This document shows positions 19,708-30,836 of a stretch of 64,000 bases of DNA, one piece after another. Position numbers and translations under genes: made by a program. Location of the stretch: positions 124,001-188,000 of the forward strand of contig OY253653.1 in NCBI GenBank assembly GCA_958009055.1, given 5' to 3'. How positions within the stretch are numbered: position 1 is the first letter of the stretch; each line of letters begins with the position of its first letter. This stretch comes from Choricystis sp. odSpoLacu1 (taxonomy: Eukaryota; Chlorophyta; Trebouxiophyceae). A model generated the notes under the pieces. It ran no database searches, had not been told where the DNA came from, and saw nothing but the letters and a program-made list of their open reading frames with translations.

Positions 19708-20860
19708 ATGAGGAGCGCCCCGCCCGCCTCTACCTCCGCGGCCGCCCTGGCCGCCCGGCCAGGGCGGGCGCGCGCCCCCCCTCGAGCCCCAGCCCCCCCC
19801 CCCACGCGCGGCCACGCGTGCCCCGCCTCCCCCGCTGGCGGCCGCGGCGCCACCCCCGCGCGTCGCGCCGCCCGCGCCGCCCCCCCCCGGGCGCCGGTCC
19901 CCCGACTTTTACGCCAACGTGGGCACCGCCATTCGGGCGCTGCGGGACGACTTGCCCGCGCTGTTTGAGCGAGACATGGACTGTGAGTGCGAAAAGTGGG
20001 AGGGGTGGCGTCTTGTGTGTGTGTGTGTGTGTGGAACAAGCGCGGGGGCGGCGCGGAGAGGGAGAGAGGCGCACAGGGGGGGCGCATGCAAGCATGCCCG
20101 CCCTGCCAGGCGGCTGGCGTGCGGGCGTAGGGGGGGAGAGAGGCGCACGGGGAGGGAAAGGCGACGCTTCCTTCTTTGGCCAATGGGAGCAGACCCACCC
20201 ACCCACCCACCCCACCCCACCCCCCCAGTCTCCATCTACCGCGACGACGTCACGTTCCGCGACCCCGTCAACGCCTTCACCGGCCTGCCCGCCTACCGCA
20301 CGATTTTCTGGTCCATCCGGTTCCACGCGCGCCTGTTCTTCGCCGCGCGCCGCGTCGACGTCTCCCGCATCTGGCAACCCTTTGACACCGAGGTCAAGGT
20401 GCGGTGGACGGCGACCGGCAAGTCGCGCCTGCCGTGGCAACCGGTGGCCGTGTTTGACGGGGTGAGCACGTTCAGGTTCGATTCTCAAGGAAAGGTTTTC
20501 GAACACTCGGTCGACAACGTCGCCCTCCGCTTCCCCCCGCTCGGCCGCCGGTCCCCCCTGTTTGCCGCCCTCAACATGGTGCCCGCCGTGGATGGGGTGC
20601 CGGTGCCGGGGGGGGGGGCGCCGTGCCCCAACTTTGAGGACGCGCCGCGTGAGGCAGCCGCCCCGCTCGCCTCCTCTTCCTCCCTGCCCCCCCGCCGCCT
20701 GGGGCGCCGCCTGGCCGCCGCCCGGGCGTCAGCGTCCGCGACCGCGACGGCCGCCGTGGATGGAGGGGCGGCCGCGGCGACGGACGCTGTGCTGGTGTTG
20801 GCAGACAGCGACGCGTACACCTTTCTGTCGGAGGCAGAGCGGCTGGCGGCGGGGGCGTGA
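19708..20860 (+). CDS. DUF2358 (NTF2/SnoaL-like) plastid protein
   Basis: Two exons, 19708-19982 and 20229-20860. After an Arg/Ala/Pro-rich transit-like leader (MRSAPPASTSAAALAARPGR) comes the DUF2358 core: DFYANVGTAIRALRDDLPAL, the junction DMDF|SIYRDDVTFRDP, and IFWSIRFHARLFFAARRVDV, RIWQPFDTEVKVRWTATGK and VAVFDGVSTFRFDSQGKV. Land-plant homologues are chloroplast proteins of unknown activity. Splicing at GAC T|GTGAGT restores the conserved Tyr/Phe-Ser-Ile-Tyr-Arg-Asp-Asp junction. The leader and core are one base out of frame, most simply because of the 11-C run at 19793-19803. A variable Ala/Ser-rich tail follows the core. The intron holds an ACCC repeat. Confidence 0.85.
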
Positions 20861-21152
20861 AGTGAAAACTGTGCGTGTGCTGTCCCCAAAATTCTTTGTG
20901 CTTTCGTCCTCCCTGTCGTTTTTTTTTGTCCCGGGGAGGTGAAGACGAGAGAGAGCGGGTGATTGCCCCTTGCCTCTCCCTTGCCCCTCCCCCACCAATC
21001 CCTCCCCCTCCCAACCCCCGGACTTTGTGTTGCGTGTGTCAAGGGGCTCGCCTTTTTTTGTAACAACACCAAACACGATAAAAAACATGTCTTTTCATCA
21101 CACAGAAAATCAGAAGAAAACAAAAAACTAAAAACACAGCTGCTTCTCCTCC

Positions 21153-22004
21153 CTACTCGCCCGACCCCCACACGTGCGACCAGTAGGTGACCGCATACGC
21201 GCCCGGCACCCGCGCATCACATGCCGCCTCATCCCACGCCGGGTGGTCGGGGCGACAGATTGAGAGTCGATCGGGCGGCTTGTCTGCTCCAGGCCCCCAC
21301 TGCGTGTCCCGCCAGTCGACCGGGTAGATGGTGCCAGGAGCTAAAATGGTCAACGAGGTGCCGCCTGCTGCGCGATAAGCGGCGGCCGCTGCATAGAGAG
21401 CGGCAGGCCCTGTCGTTGCTTCGAGCCAGTCCCACCGCGGCGGCACAGCACACCGCGCAGTCCTGTGCAGCGCGTACCCACCTGCCGCCTTGACGACGTG
21501 GTGCAGGGCAAACATCCAAAAGGGGTGGGCGGGGGGGGAGGCCAGGAACGCGTTGGGGAGGGCCTGGTCCCAGTCGGCCTCCGCCATCGCTGCCACGACA
21601 GCGGACGACACGTTCGACAGCAGGCCGTCCAACGGCTTCAACGCTTTGAAGTCCAGGTCCACGTACACGCCACCGTGGGCGTGCATGTAGAGGAGGCGGG
21701 CCGCGTCGGCGCGCATGACGGGGCGGGGGAGCGAGTCGTACGTGTCGAGGAACCAGGGGGCGGACTCAAGCACGAGCCTCCGATTGTCTGCGTCCGTCCA
21801 CAGGATGTGTTGCCAGCCAGGGTGGTGGGACGCCCAGGAGGCGCGCCACCGGGCGAAGCCGGACGGCACGGCCCGCGTTTTCCAGGACTGGTGGATGAGG
21901 CGAGGAATGCCGCCGGGGAGGAAGGTGGGGGGGTGGGGTGGGGGGTCAGCTGCTAGAGTTGGGGTCAGCGTGAGCAGGGTGAGCAGCAGGGCGGGCATCA
22001 TCAT
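21153..22004 (-). CDS. Secreted or Golgi GT32-type glycosyltransferase (OCH1/DXD family)
   Basis: Single exon, 283 residues. It has a clear signal peptide (MMMPALLLTLLTLTPTLAAD). Then come the GT32 hallmarks: IPRLIHQSWKT, GWQHILWTDADNRRLV, ADAARLLYMHAHGGVYVDLD with the DXD metal-binding motif (DLD), FLASPPAHPFWMFALHHVV, and TYWSHVWGSG at the C-terminus. Relatives transfer mannose or other hexoses onto glycans or sphingolipids in the Golgi. There are three consecutive in-frame ATGs (22004, 22001, 21998); the first is taken. The open frame continues upstream, but no signal peptide would be present from earlier starts. It is divergent from the U2SURP gene, 268 bp apart. Confidence 0.9.
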   Translation of the reverse strand: MMMPALLLTLLTLTPTLAADPPPHPPTFLPGGIPRLIHQSWKTRAVPSGFARWRASWASHHPGWQHILWTDADNRRLVLESAPWFLDTYDSLPRPVMRADAARLLYMHAHGGVYVDLDFKALKPLDGLLSNVSSAVVAAMAEADWDQALPNAFLASPPAHPFWMFALHHVVKAAGGYALHRTARCAVPPRWDWLEATTGPAALYAAAAAYRAAGGTSLTILAPGTIYPVDWRDTQWGPGADKPPDRLSICRPDHPAWDEAACDARVPGAYAVTYWSHVWGSGE

Positions 22005-22272
22005 CGGTGAGCGCGCGGCGCGCCCCCCCGCGGTGCCCTCGCGAATAAACAGACGCGAGCGAAAGAGTGGTCGGCTGACAACGCAATCACTTTTTTGTTT
22101 CTCGTTTGGGGGCGCGCCCCACCCCACGCCGCGGGCGCGCTCGCGTGCACACACGTTCACACGCACACACACACACCCGGCCGCGAGCGCGGAGTGCGCG
22201 GAGAGAAGCGCGCGCGCGGTGACCCTTTTTTTCCTTCTTCTTCAGCCCCCCCCACCCCAACCCTGCCCCGTC

Positions 22273-23793
22273 ATGAACTTCTCGCTGCGCAAGACGCCGT
22301 TTCAAAAGCGGCAGGAAGAACTGGAGCGCAAGCGCAAGGTGAGACAGGAGAGAGGGAAGAGAAAACGAAACGTGGGCGGGCGCGACACTCAGAGCGCTCC
22401 ACCCCACCCCCTTCCCTCTCCCTTCATTTCCCTCAGCGCGACGCTGAGGATGCCGCCGCCGCGCTGGACGCCTTTGTGGGCGTGTTTGGCGACGGTGGCG
22501 ACGACGACGACGGCGGTGGTGGTGACGCCGGCGCGTCGACCACCGCGGGTGTGAGCGGCGGCGGCTTCGTGGGGACACGTAAGGCCTAGAGAGAGAGAGA
22601 GAGGAGGCTGAGAGAGTGTGTGTGGTGTGGGTGTGGATCCAGGCGGCAAGCAGGGACGCGCCGTCGCCGCCGCTCCCCTGGTCTTTTGCTTGTTCGTCAC
22701 CCCTCCCTCCCTCCACACACACACACACACACCGAACCACACACTCCTCCAGCTGCTGCCTCCACGTCGGAACAGCCGCCCCCGCCCCCCCCCCCCCCCA
22801 CGTGCCGGCCGCCACGGCGCGGCCCCCCCCGCGCCGCACCGCGCGGCCGCCCACCACCCCCGCAACATCGACAGGATGCTGGACGAGATGAAGCGGGAGG
22901 CAGATGAGCGGGAGGCGAGGGAGGGAGGTGGGGTGCCGGCGCTTGAGTCGCCGGCGCGGCGGCGGCGGCCGCCGCGTCTCTCCCCGCCCCCCCCTCCCCG
23001 ACGCGCCGCCCCCGCTCCCCGTCACCCCACCCCCCGACCCCGCCCTCCGTTTCGTCATCGACGTCGTGGCGGCCGCCGTGGTGGATGATGGGGCGCCGTT
23101 GGAGGCCGCGCTGTTGGCAGTCAAAAAAGATGACCCCCTTTTTTCTTTTCTGCTGCCGGCCCCCCCCTGCCCCGATGCTGCGCTTTACTATCGCTGGCGC
23201 CTGGCGTCTCTGTCGCGTGGGGAGGGCCTGACCTGGTGGTCGGCGCGGGCGCTGCCGTTGGTGGAGGGGGGGGTGGCGCTCGCGCCGCCGCCGCAGCCGC
23301 GCCGCGCGCGCGCGCGGCGGGCGACGACCCCCCGTCCGACGTTCTGTCTGGTGAGGAGGAGGCAGAGTTTGATAGCTTACTCGCCAACCTCACCCTGTCC
23401 CAGGCGTCGATCGGGGAAGGGACTGCGTTTGCGCTGGATCATTCTGCCGCCGCACCCTCTGTCGCGTCCCGCCTCCTCTCCCTCTTCACCTCGTCTCCAC
23501 CCCCCTCCCCCGCGACTTTAGCTGCCACTTTGTACCTGATCTCCGACATCCTGGCCAACGCTGGGGCGGCGGGAGTGCGGGGGGCGTGGCGGTATCGAGG
23601 CGAACTCGCGCCCTGTCTCCTGCCCGCTGCCCACGCCCTGGCCGCCGCCCGGGCGGCTGCACCCTCCAGGATGGTCGCAGCCGGACTGGACCGCGTCGTG
23701 GAGAGGACGACGGCGGCGTGGGTGGGTGGGGGCGTGGTGGAGGAGGGGGTGGTGGACGGGGTGCGGAAGGCGTATCGAGAGAGAGTGGAATGA
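22273..23793 (+). CDS. U2SURP/SR140-like splicing factor lacking the RRM domain
   Basis: Related to U2 snRNP-associated SURP proteins (plant RRC1). Exons: 22273-22338, 22437-22578 and 22753-23793. In order: KRQEELERKRK|RDAEDAAAALDAFVGVF (family ERKRK...FAEFVASF), PRNIDRMLDEMKREADERE (family PRNIDRFMEELK), the SURP motif (LRFVIDVVAAAVVDDGAPLE, DPLFSFLLPA, ALYYRWRLASLSRGE), and a CID-like helical domain (EFDSLLANLTLSQASIGEGT, LYLISDILANAGA). Homologues carry an RRM between the NIDR segment and SURP; here only about 130 bp separate them, so it is missing. The frame changes at C15 (22785-22799), in a C-rich stretch near 22985-23035, and at the G/GC runs 23263-23320. It ends soon after CID, without the basic tail. 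Confidence 0.8.
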
Positions 23794-24049
23794 AAAAGAA
23801 AAAGTTGTTTTTGATGTTCTGGTTTTTGTAGAATACTGTCTGGTGTGTGTGCACACTCCTGTCTGGAGAGAGCCTCGGGCACAGGCGGGCCTCGGCCCCA
23901 TCCAGTTCGCGGAGGTTCTTTTGTGTCGAAAGCGGCAAACGAAGAGCAAAAACAATCACACACTCCACTGTTTCGTTTTTGTCGCGCCCCCGCCGCGCTC
24001 CCCCCCCCCCCCTTCTTTCGACACGAGCTCCCCTCTCTCTCTCTCCCGC

Positions 24050-24843
24050 ATGACATCCCTGGCGCCCTCTGTGCGCCCCTGCACGGCGCCCCCGCCCGCG
24101 CGCCGCCGCGCGCCCACCGCGCGCGGCGCGCCGACGCCGCGCCGCGTCGACGCGGCCGCCGTGGGCGTCACCGTCGCCACCACGCTGGGTGCCGCCGCGG
24201 CAGCGTGGCTGGCGGCCAACTGGATGGGGCCTGTTGACGAGGTGCGTGGAGTGAACAGGAAGCGGTCGCGCGGGAGGGGCCATTCATTCATTCGCTTGCG
24301 CAGCGCTGTGGCGGCGCCGCGGCGCACCCTGTTTTGGCGCTGGGCGGCCCCCCAGCCGTCGCCTGCTGCCACCTTGCGCCCGCCGCCACGTGAGCGCACG
24401 GCCCGCACCGATCGCGTGGGGGTATCAGGGAGGAGCCCGGGAGCGTGCGTGGGCCCGGACGGCTGCCCAGCGAAACGCCATCGTTGTCGGGGCGCGCGCG
24501 AAACACCCGCGCGCGCGCCCCGGCTTCCCTCCTGTCAAGCAGCGGGCAGGCAAGAGAGCTCTCTGCCCGCCACAAACACTCCCACACCAACCACCACACA
24601 CCCTTCCATCCCACACAGGACGACTCCTCCTCCTCCCCCACCCCCGAGTGCGCCACCTGCGGCGGCTCCGGCCGCGTCCCCTGCCCCTGCACCCGCTGGT
24701 CTGACGGCGACGCCGCCGGCTGCGCCACGTGCGGCGGCTCCCGCGCCGCTGCCTGCCACCACTGCGGCGGCGGCGGGCGGGCGGTGCCGTTGGCCAGGCG
24801 GGTGCACGTGGAGCGGACGCCGAGCCCCTATGAAAAACGCTGA
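24050..24843 (+). CDS. BSD2-like DnaJ-type zinc-finger plastid protein
   Basis: Two exons, 24050-24241 and 24619-24843, giving 138 residues. The N-terminus is Arg/Pro/Ala-rich and transit-like (MTSLAPSVRPCTAPPPARRR), followed by a hydrophobic helix (GVTVATTLGAAAAAWLAANW). Exon 2 encodes a cysteine-rich DnaJ-type zinc-finger: CATCGGSGRVPCPCTRWSDG, then GCATCGGSRAAACHHCGGGG, with four CxxC-type pairs. The CxxCxGxG spacing and C.CxRWSDGD match plant chloroplast proteins of the BSD2/DnaJ zinc-finger group, which assist assembly of Rubisco or photosystem subunits. There is no J domain. The hydrophobic segment suggests membrane association. The exact orthologue cannot be fixed from sequence alone. 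Confidence 0.82.
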
Positions 24844-25422
24844 AATGTTTTTTCGATCTTTCTTGGCTGTGTTTGTGTACCACTAAAACACCCCCGCACT
24901 CCCCCCGCCTCTGCGTGTGTCCGCCATTGGGATGAACGCCCACAGGCCGGGGGCGTCTCCGCGTCGTCGTTCTTTTTTCTTTTGCCTTTAACAATTGTCT
25001 TGTTTCCTTCCTGTCCCACAAAACGTCCCCCCCAAACACACCACCCCCCAAAATTCTTTAAGCGCCCCCCTTGCCCTGCGCGCGCGTGTGCGCACATGTG
25101 TTTCCTTTATTTTCGCAGCGAGAGAGAGACACGAGAGAGAGAGAGAGAGTATTGAGAGACGCGTTGTTTTTGTTTCGTTTTGTGTGCACCCGCACACCTC
25201 CACGTTAAACCCGACCCGAGAGAAGAAGATTTCACCACCATTCATGAGTCGCACACACCACACGCCGAGCGAAATGAAAACACCGTTTCCAGTGTGGAAA
25301 AACGGCCAGCTTGAAAGTCTAACAGAGTGCGAGAAAAAAAAAAAAAAACACTCTCCCACGGCGCAGAGAGGCGCCACCACCCTCCCCCGCGCCCCGCCAC
25401 GGCCCGACACTAACAAACGCAC
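24844..25422. other. Intergenic region between convergent genes, with GA repeat and A-run
   Basis: About 580 bp between the stops of the BSD2-like and QCR8 genes. It is less GC-rich than the flanks and contains a (GA)n tract at about 25131-25150 and an A run at 25334-25348. It presumably holds both 3' ends. I see no coding potential with conserved features and no RNA gene. Confidence 0.5.
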
Positions 25423-25644
25423 TCAAAACCGGTGCTCCGCTTTCTCGTTGTCTTTGTAAGATTTGGCGTACGCCATCGTCGCCCACACGGGCGCAATGAA
25501 AAACACGCCCACGTCAAACCAGTTTTCGGAGACCTTCCTGCCAACACGCGCCGGGATGTCTTTGAACAGGCCGCTCATGATCGTCTGCTGGAAGGGGGAC
25601 AGCGTGTACACGACCTCGCGCAGGCGGACGGGGACTTTGCCCAT
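25423..25644 (-). CDS. QCR8: Mitochondrial complex III subunit 8 (ubiquinol-cytochrome c reductase, QCR8/UQCRQ)
   Basis: Single exon, 73 residues, the usual size for this small subunit, which binds cytochrome b from the inner membrane. Features seen are the N-terminal REVVYTLSPFQQTIMSGLFK (family SP..Q....G.. .), a basic matrix-side stretch (DIPARVGRKVSENW), one transmembrane helix (FDVGVFFIAPVWATMAYAKS) and a charged tail (DNEKAEHRF). The ATG at 25644 is the only start near the conserved N-terminus; no cleavable presequence is expected in the family. It lies head-to-head with CDC27. Confidence 0.9.
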   Translation of the reverse strand: MGKVPVRLREVVYTLSPFQQTIMSGLFKDIPARVGRKVSENWFDVGVFFIAPVWATMAYAKSYKDNEKAEHRF

Positions 25645-26169
25645 GGTTGTGTGGTGGGTGGGTGGGTGGGGTGCCTGTGTGTGAGGAGAGGAGAGGGTTG
25701 AAAAATCGTTCCTGCGTGCTCTTCCTTTGCTCTCCCGCAGAGCTGGCACGCTTTCTCCAGTTGCCTCGGGCACCCACACAAGCACTGCGTGTGCAGGCGA
25801 GGGCGGTGTGTGGCGGGGAGGCGGGCCAGCGCGCACGCGCGCAGCACGCGAGAGGGCGCCGCGCGGATGGCGGCCCCCCCCCCTTTGGCTGCCGCGGCGC
25901 GCGCCCCCCCAAACAAACTGGCGTGCCCACACGCGCCCCCCAAGCAGTCGCGCTGTGGCTCATGCTGCTGGTCGCTCACCTGCGGCGGAACGGGGACAGC
26001 GAGACGAGGGCGCGCGCGTGTGCGTGTGCGTGTGCGTGTGCGTGTTCTTTTTGTCCTCACAAGAGTGAGACGACACACCCTCATTCTCCGTCTCGTTTTT
26101 CAAGGGAAAAAACGCCCTCGGCGCGGCGGCGAGGGCCTCCCACGCACGCGCCCACAGCCCACACCCCAC
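25645..26169. promoter_or_regulatory. Divergent intergenic region QCR8 / CDC27
   Basis: 525 bp between the start codons of two divergently transcribed genes, so it should carry promoters for both. It contains a (GTGGGTGG)-type repeat near 25650 and an alternating GT/GC tract at about 26018-26046. No TATA-like element stands out, and I see no gene in it. The promoter role is inferred from position only. Confidence 0.45.
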
Positions 26170-28744
26170 ATGGTGGCATCCGCCGCCCCCGCCCCCGGCG
26201 GCGGCGGCGGCGCCGCCTCCCCTCCTCGCGACCTTGAAGCCGCGCTCGCAGCGCGGGTCGCTTCCTACCTCGACACCGGCGTCGCAGACGGCGCCGCCTT
26301 CCTGGCGGAGCGGCTGGTGACCGACTTTCCGACAGAGGTGAGGATGGTGGAGGGGGCGGACGTTTGGAGGGAGGGAGGGACGCGTGCGCGCATGGATGAG
26401 CAGCCGACGCGACGCCTCCCCCTCCCCTCCCTCCTCCCCAGGACAACCACCGCCTCCTGGCCACCGCCTACCTGCGCTGCGATACTCCCCACCGCGCCCG
26501 GCGAGCGCTGCAGGGAGTGGCGGGCGCGTTGACCACCCCCGCCGCGCGCTACACGCTTGCCCTCGCCCACGCCGCGTGCGGCGCGCACGCCGACGCTGAA
26601 GCCGCCCTCGGCGTGCGGGGCTGGGGCGACGACGAACCTTTTGGAGGCGCCGCGGCAGGGCCCGTCCCCGGCGGGGCGGCGGGGCACTTGTTGGCAGCGC
26701 GCTGCGCGCGCGCGGGCGGGCGCGCGCGCGCGCGGCCGCCGCCCACTACGCAGCCGCCCTTGCCCTGGACCCGCTGCTGTGGCCCGCGCATGAAGGTCTG
26801 TTAGTTGTCGGAGGGGCGGACGCGGCAGCCGCGTTGACAGCGGGCGGCGGCGACGCGGCCGCGGCGGGAGGCGGCGCGTGGGCGGCCGACGCCACGCCCG
26901 CGCCTCCACCGCCGGCGGTGGCGCTGCCCGCGTCAGCCGCTTACGAGACGCCCGTCGCCGGTGCCCCCGCCGCCAGCGCCCCCCCGCCCGCCCCGCGGGG
27001 CGGAGGCGGCGTCGCCGGCGCGCCGTCGCGGTTGCGCCCTCCCGTGTTTGACACGCCGTCCGCAGATGCGGACGCGCTGCCGCCACCGGCGCGCGTGGGC
27101 AGACGGGGAGGTGCGGGTGACAGCGTGAAAGGAGCTTTATTCCCTCCCTCGGGCGCGCCGCGGCCGCCGTCGCCCGCCGCGCCGCGCCGCGCGGCGGCCG
27201 CGGCGGCCGCGCGCGGCGGGCACACCCGGCCCTGGCGCCTCCGCACCGCCTCCTCCCGCCTGCCCTCGCACCACGCCGTCCGGCGCCGCCGCCGCCCGGG
27301 CCCTGGTGGGCGCGTTTGCCGCCGTCGCGGCCGCCGTCGCGTCTTTCTCTTGCGACGACGCTGTAGCCGCCGCCCGCGCCCTCCCCCGGGCCCACGCCTC
27401 CTCCGCCTGGGCGCACGCCGCGGTCGGACGCGCCCTGGCGGACGCAGCCGACTACGCGGGCGCGGCGGCCGCGTTTAGCGCGGCGCGGGCGGCAGACCCG
27501 CTGCGCCCCGACGACGCTGCTCTGCACTCCACCGCCCTGTGGCACCTGCGCCGGCCTGTGGAGGCGGCGGGGCTGGCGGCTGCTGCTTTAGCTGCTGATC
27601 GCCGGGACGCGCGCGCCTGGGCGGCGGCGGGCAACGCGTTGTCGTTGGCGCGCGACCACGACGGCGCGCTGTCCGCCTTTCGCCGCGCGTCGGCCCTCTC
27701 CCCCGGCGACCCTTACGCCCACACTCTGGCCGGGCACGAGCTGGCCGCGGGCGAAGACTTTGAGGGCGCGCTGGCCGCGTTCAGGGTGGCGGTGCGGCTG
27801 GATCCACGGCACTACAACGCGTGGTGAGTTGATGGAAATGAAGAAAAGTGTTTTTTTTGTTCGTTTGTTTTTTCTTTCCCTCCTCTTTTCCTCCCGCCCG
27901 CCCGCACACACACACACAAACCTGTTCTTCTTTTCATTCCTGCCGTTGCTTTTGCGAGGGACGAAACACGCTTACACTGCGCAGTGGCTCCGACAAAAAG
28001 AGCGGGACAGCTGCGGGCGGGTGTTGCGCACACACCCCACGGGGTGTTGCGCCCCCGCCCCTAGCACGCATGCCTGCTCGCAGGGGGAGAACTCACAATA
28101 ATCTAGCTTCTGACGCACAACAACATCAGCAGAATGAGAAGAAGAAGAAAGGGTGGCGTGTGTGTGTGGGGGGGGGGGGGTGAGAAGAGATCGAAACCAA
28201 AAAACCATTGATTTTTTTCAACCCCCCCTTCCCCCCCCCCCCCCCCCCCCTCTCACCTAGGTACGGCATCGGCCACGTCTACCTGCGCCAGGAGAAGCAC
28301 GAACTGGCGGAGTACCACTTCAAGCGTGCGGCCGACATCCACCCCGCCTCCTCTGTGCTGCACTGCTACGCTGGCATCGCATCGGCCAGGGGGGGCCGCC
28401 CCGCCGCGGCGGAAGCCGCCCTGCGGTCCGCCGTCGCTGCCGACCCGCGCAACCCGCTCGCCAGGTTCGAGCTGGCCTCCCTGCTGGCCGCTCGCGGGGA
28501 TGCGGCGGCCGGCCTGGCTGAACTGCAGCCGTTGACGCGGCTCGCGCCGCGCGAGCCCGCGGTCTGGGCCGCCACCGCCCGCCTCCTGCGCAAGCTGGGG
28601 CGCCCCGCCGACGCCCTGGCCGCCCTCAACACGGCGCTGGACCTGAACCCGCCGGCCGCGGATGCGGCCGCCATTCGGGGGGCGCTGGACAGGTTGAGCG
28701 GGGGGGGGCGCGGCGGGGGCGAGTCGAGCGAGGACGAAGTTTGA
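26170..28744 (+). CDS. CDC27: Anaphase-promoting complex subunit 3 (TPR protein)
   Basis: TPR scaffold subunit of the APC/C ubiquitin ligase. Exons: 26170-26337, 26442-27823 and 28261-28744. The N-terminal TPR region has FLAERLVTDFPTE|DNHRLLATAYLRCDTPHRA, PVPGGAAGHLLAARCARAG and HYAAALALDPLLWPAHEG, as in CDC27. An Ala/Pro-rich linker (FDTPSADADAL) follows. The C-terminal TPR array runs through LHSTALWHLRRPVEA, AFRVAVRLDPRHYNAW|YGIG, HVYLRQEKHELAEYHFKRAA and ALAALNTALDLNP, with an acidic tail (GESSEDEV). The YNAWYG junction across the 437-bp intron is diagnostic. Two frame switches occur inside exon 2, at GC-rich runs near 26700-26740 and about 27120-27240; they cancel, so total length remains a multiple of three. 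Indel errors are likely. Confidence 0.85.
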
Positions 28745-28975
28745 GGGATGGATGGAGTGGTGGTTGGGAGTCTCTGTTTCCCTCTGCAAGAGTCACACCA
28801 TGTGTTAGAAACACACGCGCACTGCACTGTGCACAAGGCATGCCAACCTTTTCTCGGGCGGGCAGCGGGGGTATGGGGAGAAACGAAAACAAAACATCGA
28901 GGCACACCCCATTGTTTTTTTTTCTTCCTTTTTTCGTTCGTCACCGCCCCAGTACCCCCCAACCCCCCTCCTACA

Positions 28976-30180
28976 ATGCGGTTCGCCACCCTCGTCCTCC
29001 TCCTGGCCGCCTCCGCCGCCCTAGCCTCCGCCCAGACCGACGGCGGCGCCGCCCTGGTCGCGCGCAAGTCGGTGTCCCCCTCCCCCGCCGTCGTGGGGTC
29101 GGCCGCCACCATCACTGTGGAAGTGTTCAACGCGGGGTCGACGTGAGTGTTGGGCGCAAGGGTGTGGGGTGCATCGTGGACGGTGCGGGGGGCTGTCGGC
29201 GCGTTGAGCGTGAAATGGCGCGCGCGCGATCAAAAAAAACGCGCAGCGGGCGCTTCCCGCGCCCCCCCGCCCGTGCTTTTTCGATTACCGCCAATCCTCA
29301 TTGACCACGCCTGACCCCGGCTCATCGGCCGTGGGGACGGCCGGGTTTGTGGGGCGGACGCGTGACGCGGTGTTTTGTCGTTTGCGTGCGCGCTCTTCGC
29401 CTCGGCTTCCCCCCCAAAAGGGGGTGGGTTGCAGCAAATGCGGCCTTCCCCCCTTCTGCCCTGTGTGGCGGCGGGCTCAACCGCCATCGCCGCGTCACAG
29501 GGACGGTGGCGGATGTGTGGTTGGCCGGGACCGCGCGTCGGGGAGAGCTTTTTTCGCCCGAGCGCGCGCCATTGCCTCCCACCCTCGGGCGCGCCACTCT
29601 CACACTCGTCCCCCACCCAACCCACACCCACAGCCCCGCCCTCGACGTCGAGATCGCGGACGCCGCCCCCCCCTCCAACTTCTTCGCCACGGAGGGCGCC
29701 CTGTCCAAGAAGAGCGACCGGTGAGTTGGAGGAAAAAGGGCAGGGTTTTTGCATTTTTGTGTATCCATCATTTTTTTTTGTTCATTTTCCCCCACCCCCA
29801 CACCCCACAGCATCGCTCCCGGCGCCACCGCCACCCTGACCTACACCATCACCCCCTCCACCGCGCTGTCCGGGTCGCTGGGGGTGGCGACGGTCACCTA
29901 CACGCCTGAGAAGGGGGGCAAAAAGATCGAGGCCACGTCGACTGACCTCCAGATTTACGTCATCACCCCGCTGCAGCGCGTGCTGGGGGCCGCGTTGAAG
30001 GCGGGCGCCTACGTCACGCTGGGCGCGGTGACGACGCCCGCCCAGTGGCGCAACGTGGGGGTGGTGGCCTTGATTGCTGGCATTGTGTTTGGTGGGAAAG
30101 CCGCGACGCGCACCGTGGGGGATGCGCGCAAGCGGCGCGCGTACCGCAAGGCGCTGGAGGAGGTGGAGAAGATGAAGTGA
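28976..30180 (+). CDS. SSR2: Translocon-associated protein subunit beta (TRAP-beta / SSR2)
   Basis: Three exons, 28976-29142, 29634-29720 and 29811-30180, giving 207 residues with consistent phases. The signal peptide (MRFATLVLLLAASAALASAQ) is followed by a lumenal Ig-like domain: VARKSVSPSPAVVGSAATIT, VEVFNAGST|PALDVEIADA, FFATEGALSKKSDR and APGATATLTYTITPS, as in TRAP-beta (V.V.I.NVG...A.DV.L.D). A single C-terminal membrane helix (VGVVALIAGIVFGGKAA) and a basic cytosolic tail (ARKRRAYRKALEEVEKMK) complete it. It assists Sec61-dependent translocation in the ER. The first intron (491 bp) is unusually long for this window and holds nothing recognisable. Confidence 0.95.
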
Positions 30181-30398
30181 AAGGAGGAAACACAAAAAAT
30201 AGAGAGCGGGGGAGGGGAGTGCGCGCGCCGCGAGTGTTCCTTTTGTGTCCTTTTTTTCTTTTCCCCCTTGCAAACCAAAACCCTCTACCCAGGAACGTGT
30301 GAAAAGTTGCGCATGCGTTGTTTGATTCAGTGTGGTTACAGCCGGAAAGGTGTGGAAAGAGAGTGAGGGAAAACCTGTTTCTTTCTTTCTTTCCCTCC

Positions 30399-30836
30399 TC
30401 ATTTTGGGCCCGCACCGCCGCCCAGCAGCTGGCCCACGATGCCCGTCGTCGCCCAGTACTTGGCGGAGCAGCGGTCCAGGCAGGCGGTCTCGCCGACGGT
30501 GAGGTCGGCGTCTTTGTGGCTGGGGGGAAGGGTGGTGGGGGGGTGGGGGGATTAAAAAAAGTCTTTTTGATCACACATCAAAATCCACTCCCATCTTCAT
30601 CACGCACTCACCGTTTGTCCATGCACTTTTCAAAGCAGGAGGACACCATTCTGGAAGGAGGGGCAGAGGGCAAAGGGGATGAGTGTGGGTTGGCTTGCAA
30701 AAGGCGGCAGCCGCCCGGTCGGCACCCCCACCTCTCTCCTCCCCCCCCGCCCCATCTCTGCTCACTTGTTGAACAGCTCCACGCGGTACTCCATCTCCTG
30801 CTCCGCCATGCGCATGGCGTTGGCGGCGTCGGTCAT
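30399..30836 (-). CDS. TIM10: Mitochondrial intermembrane-space chaperone Tim10
   Basis: Three exons, 30836-30766, 30650-30612 and 30519-30399, giving 76 residues. The small-Tim twin CX3C motifs are complete: CFEKC in exon 2 and CLDRC in exon 3. The surrounding sequence is Tim10-type: AEQEMEYRVELFNKMVSS, DKRHKDADLTVGETACLDRC and SAKYWATTGIVGQLLG. Tim10 with Tim9 carries hydrophobic carriers from TOM to TIM22 and is imported through the Mia40 disulfide relay. A 39-bp middle exon splits the first motif. It is divergent from COX17 with 246 bp between start codons. Confidence 0.95.

Noticed and set aside
25334..25348. Fifteen-A run as evidence of a retroposed gene
   Set aside because: No coding sequence, target-site duplication or intronless copy lies next to it; it is probably simple sequence in a convergent 3' region.
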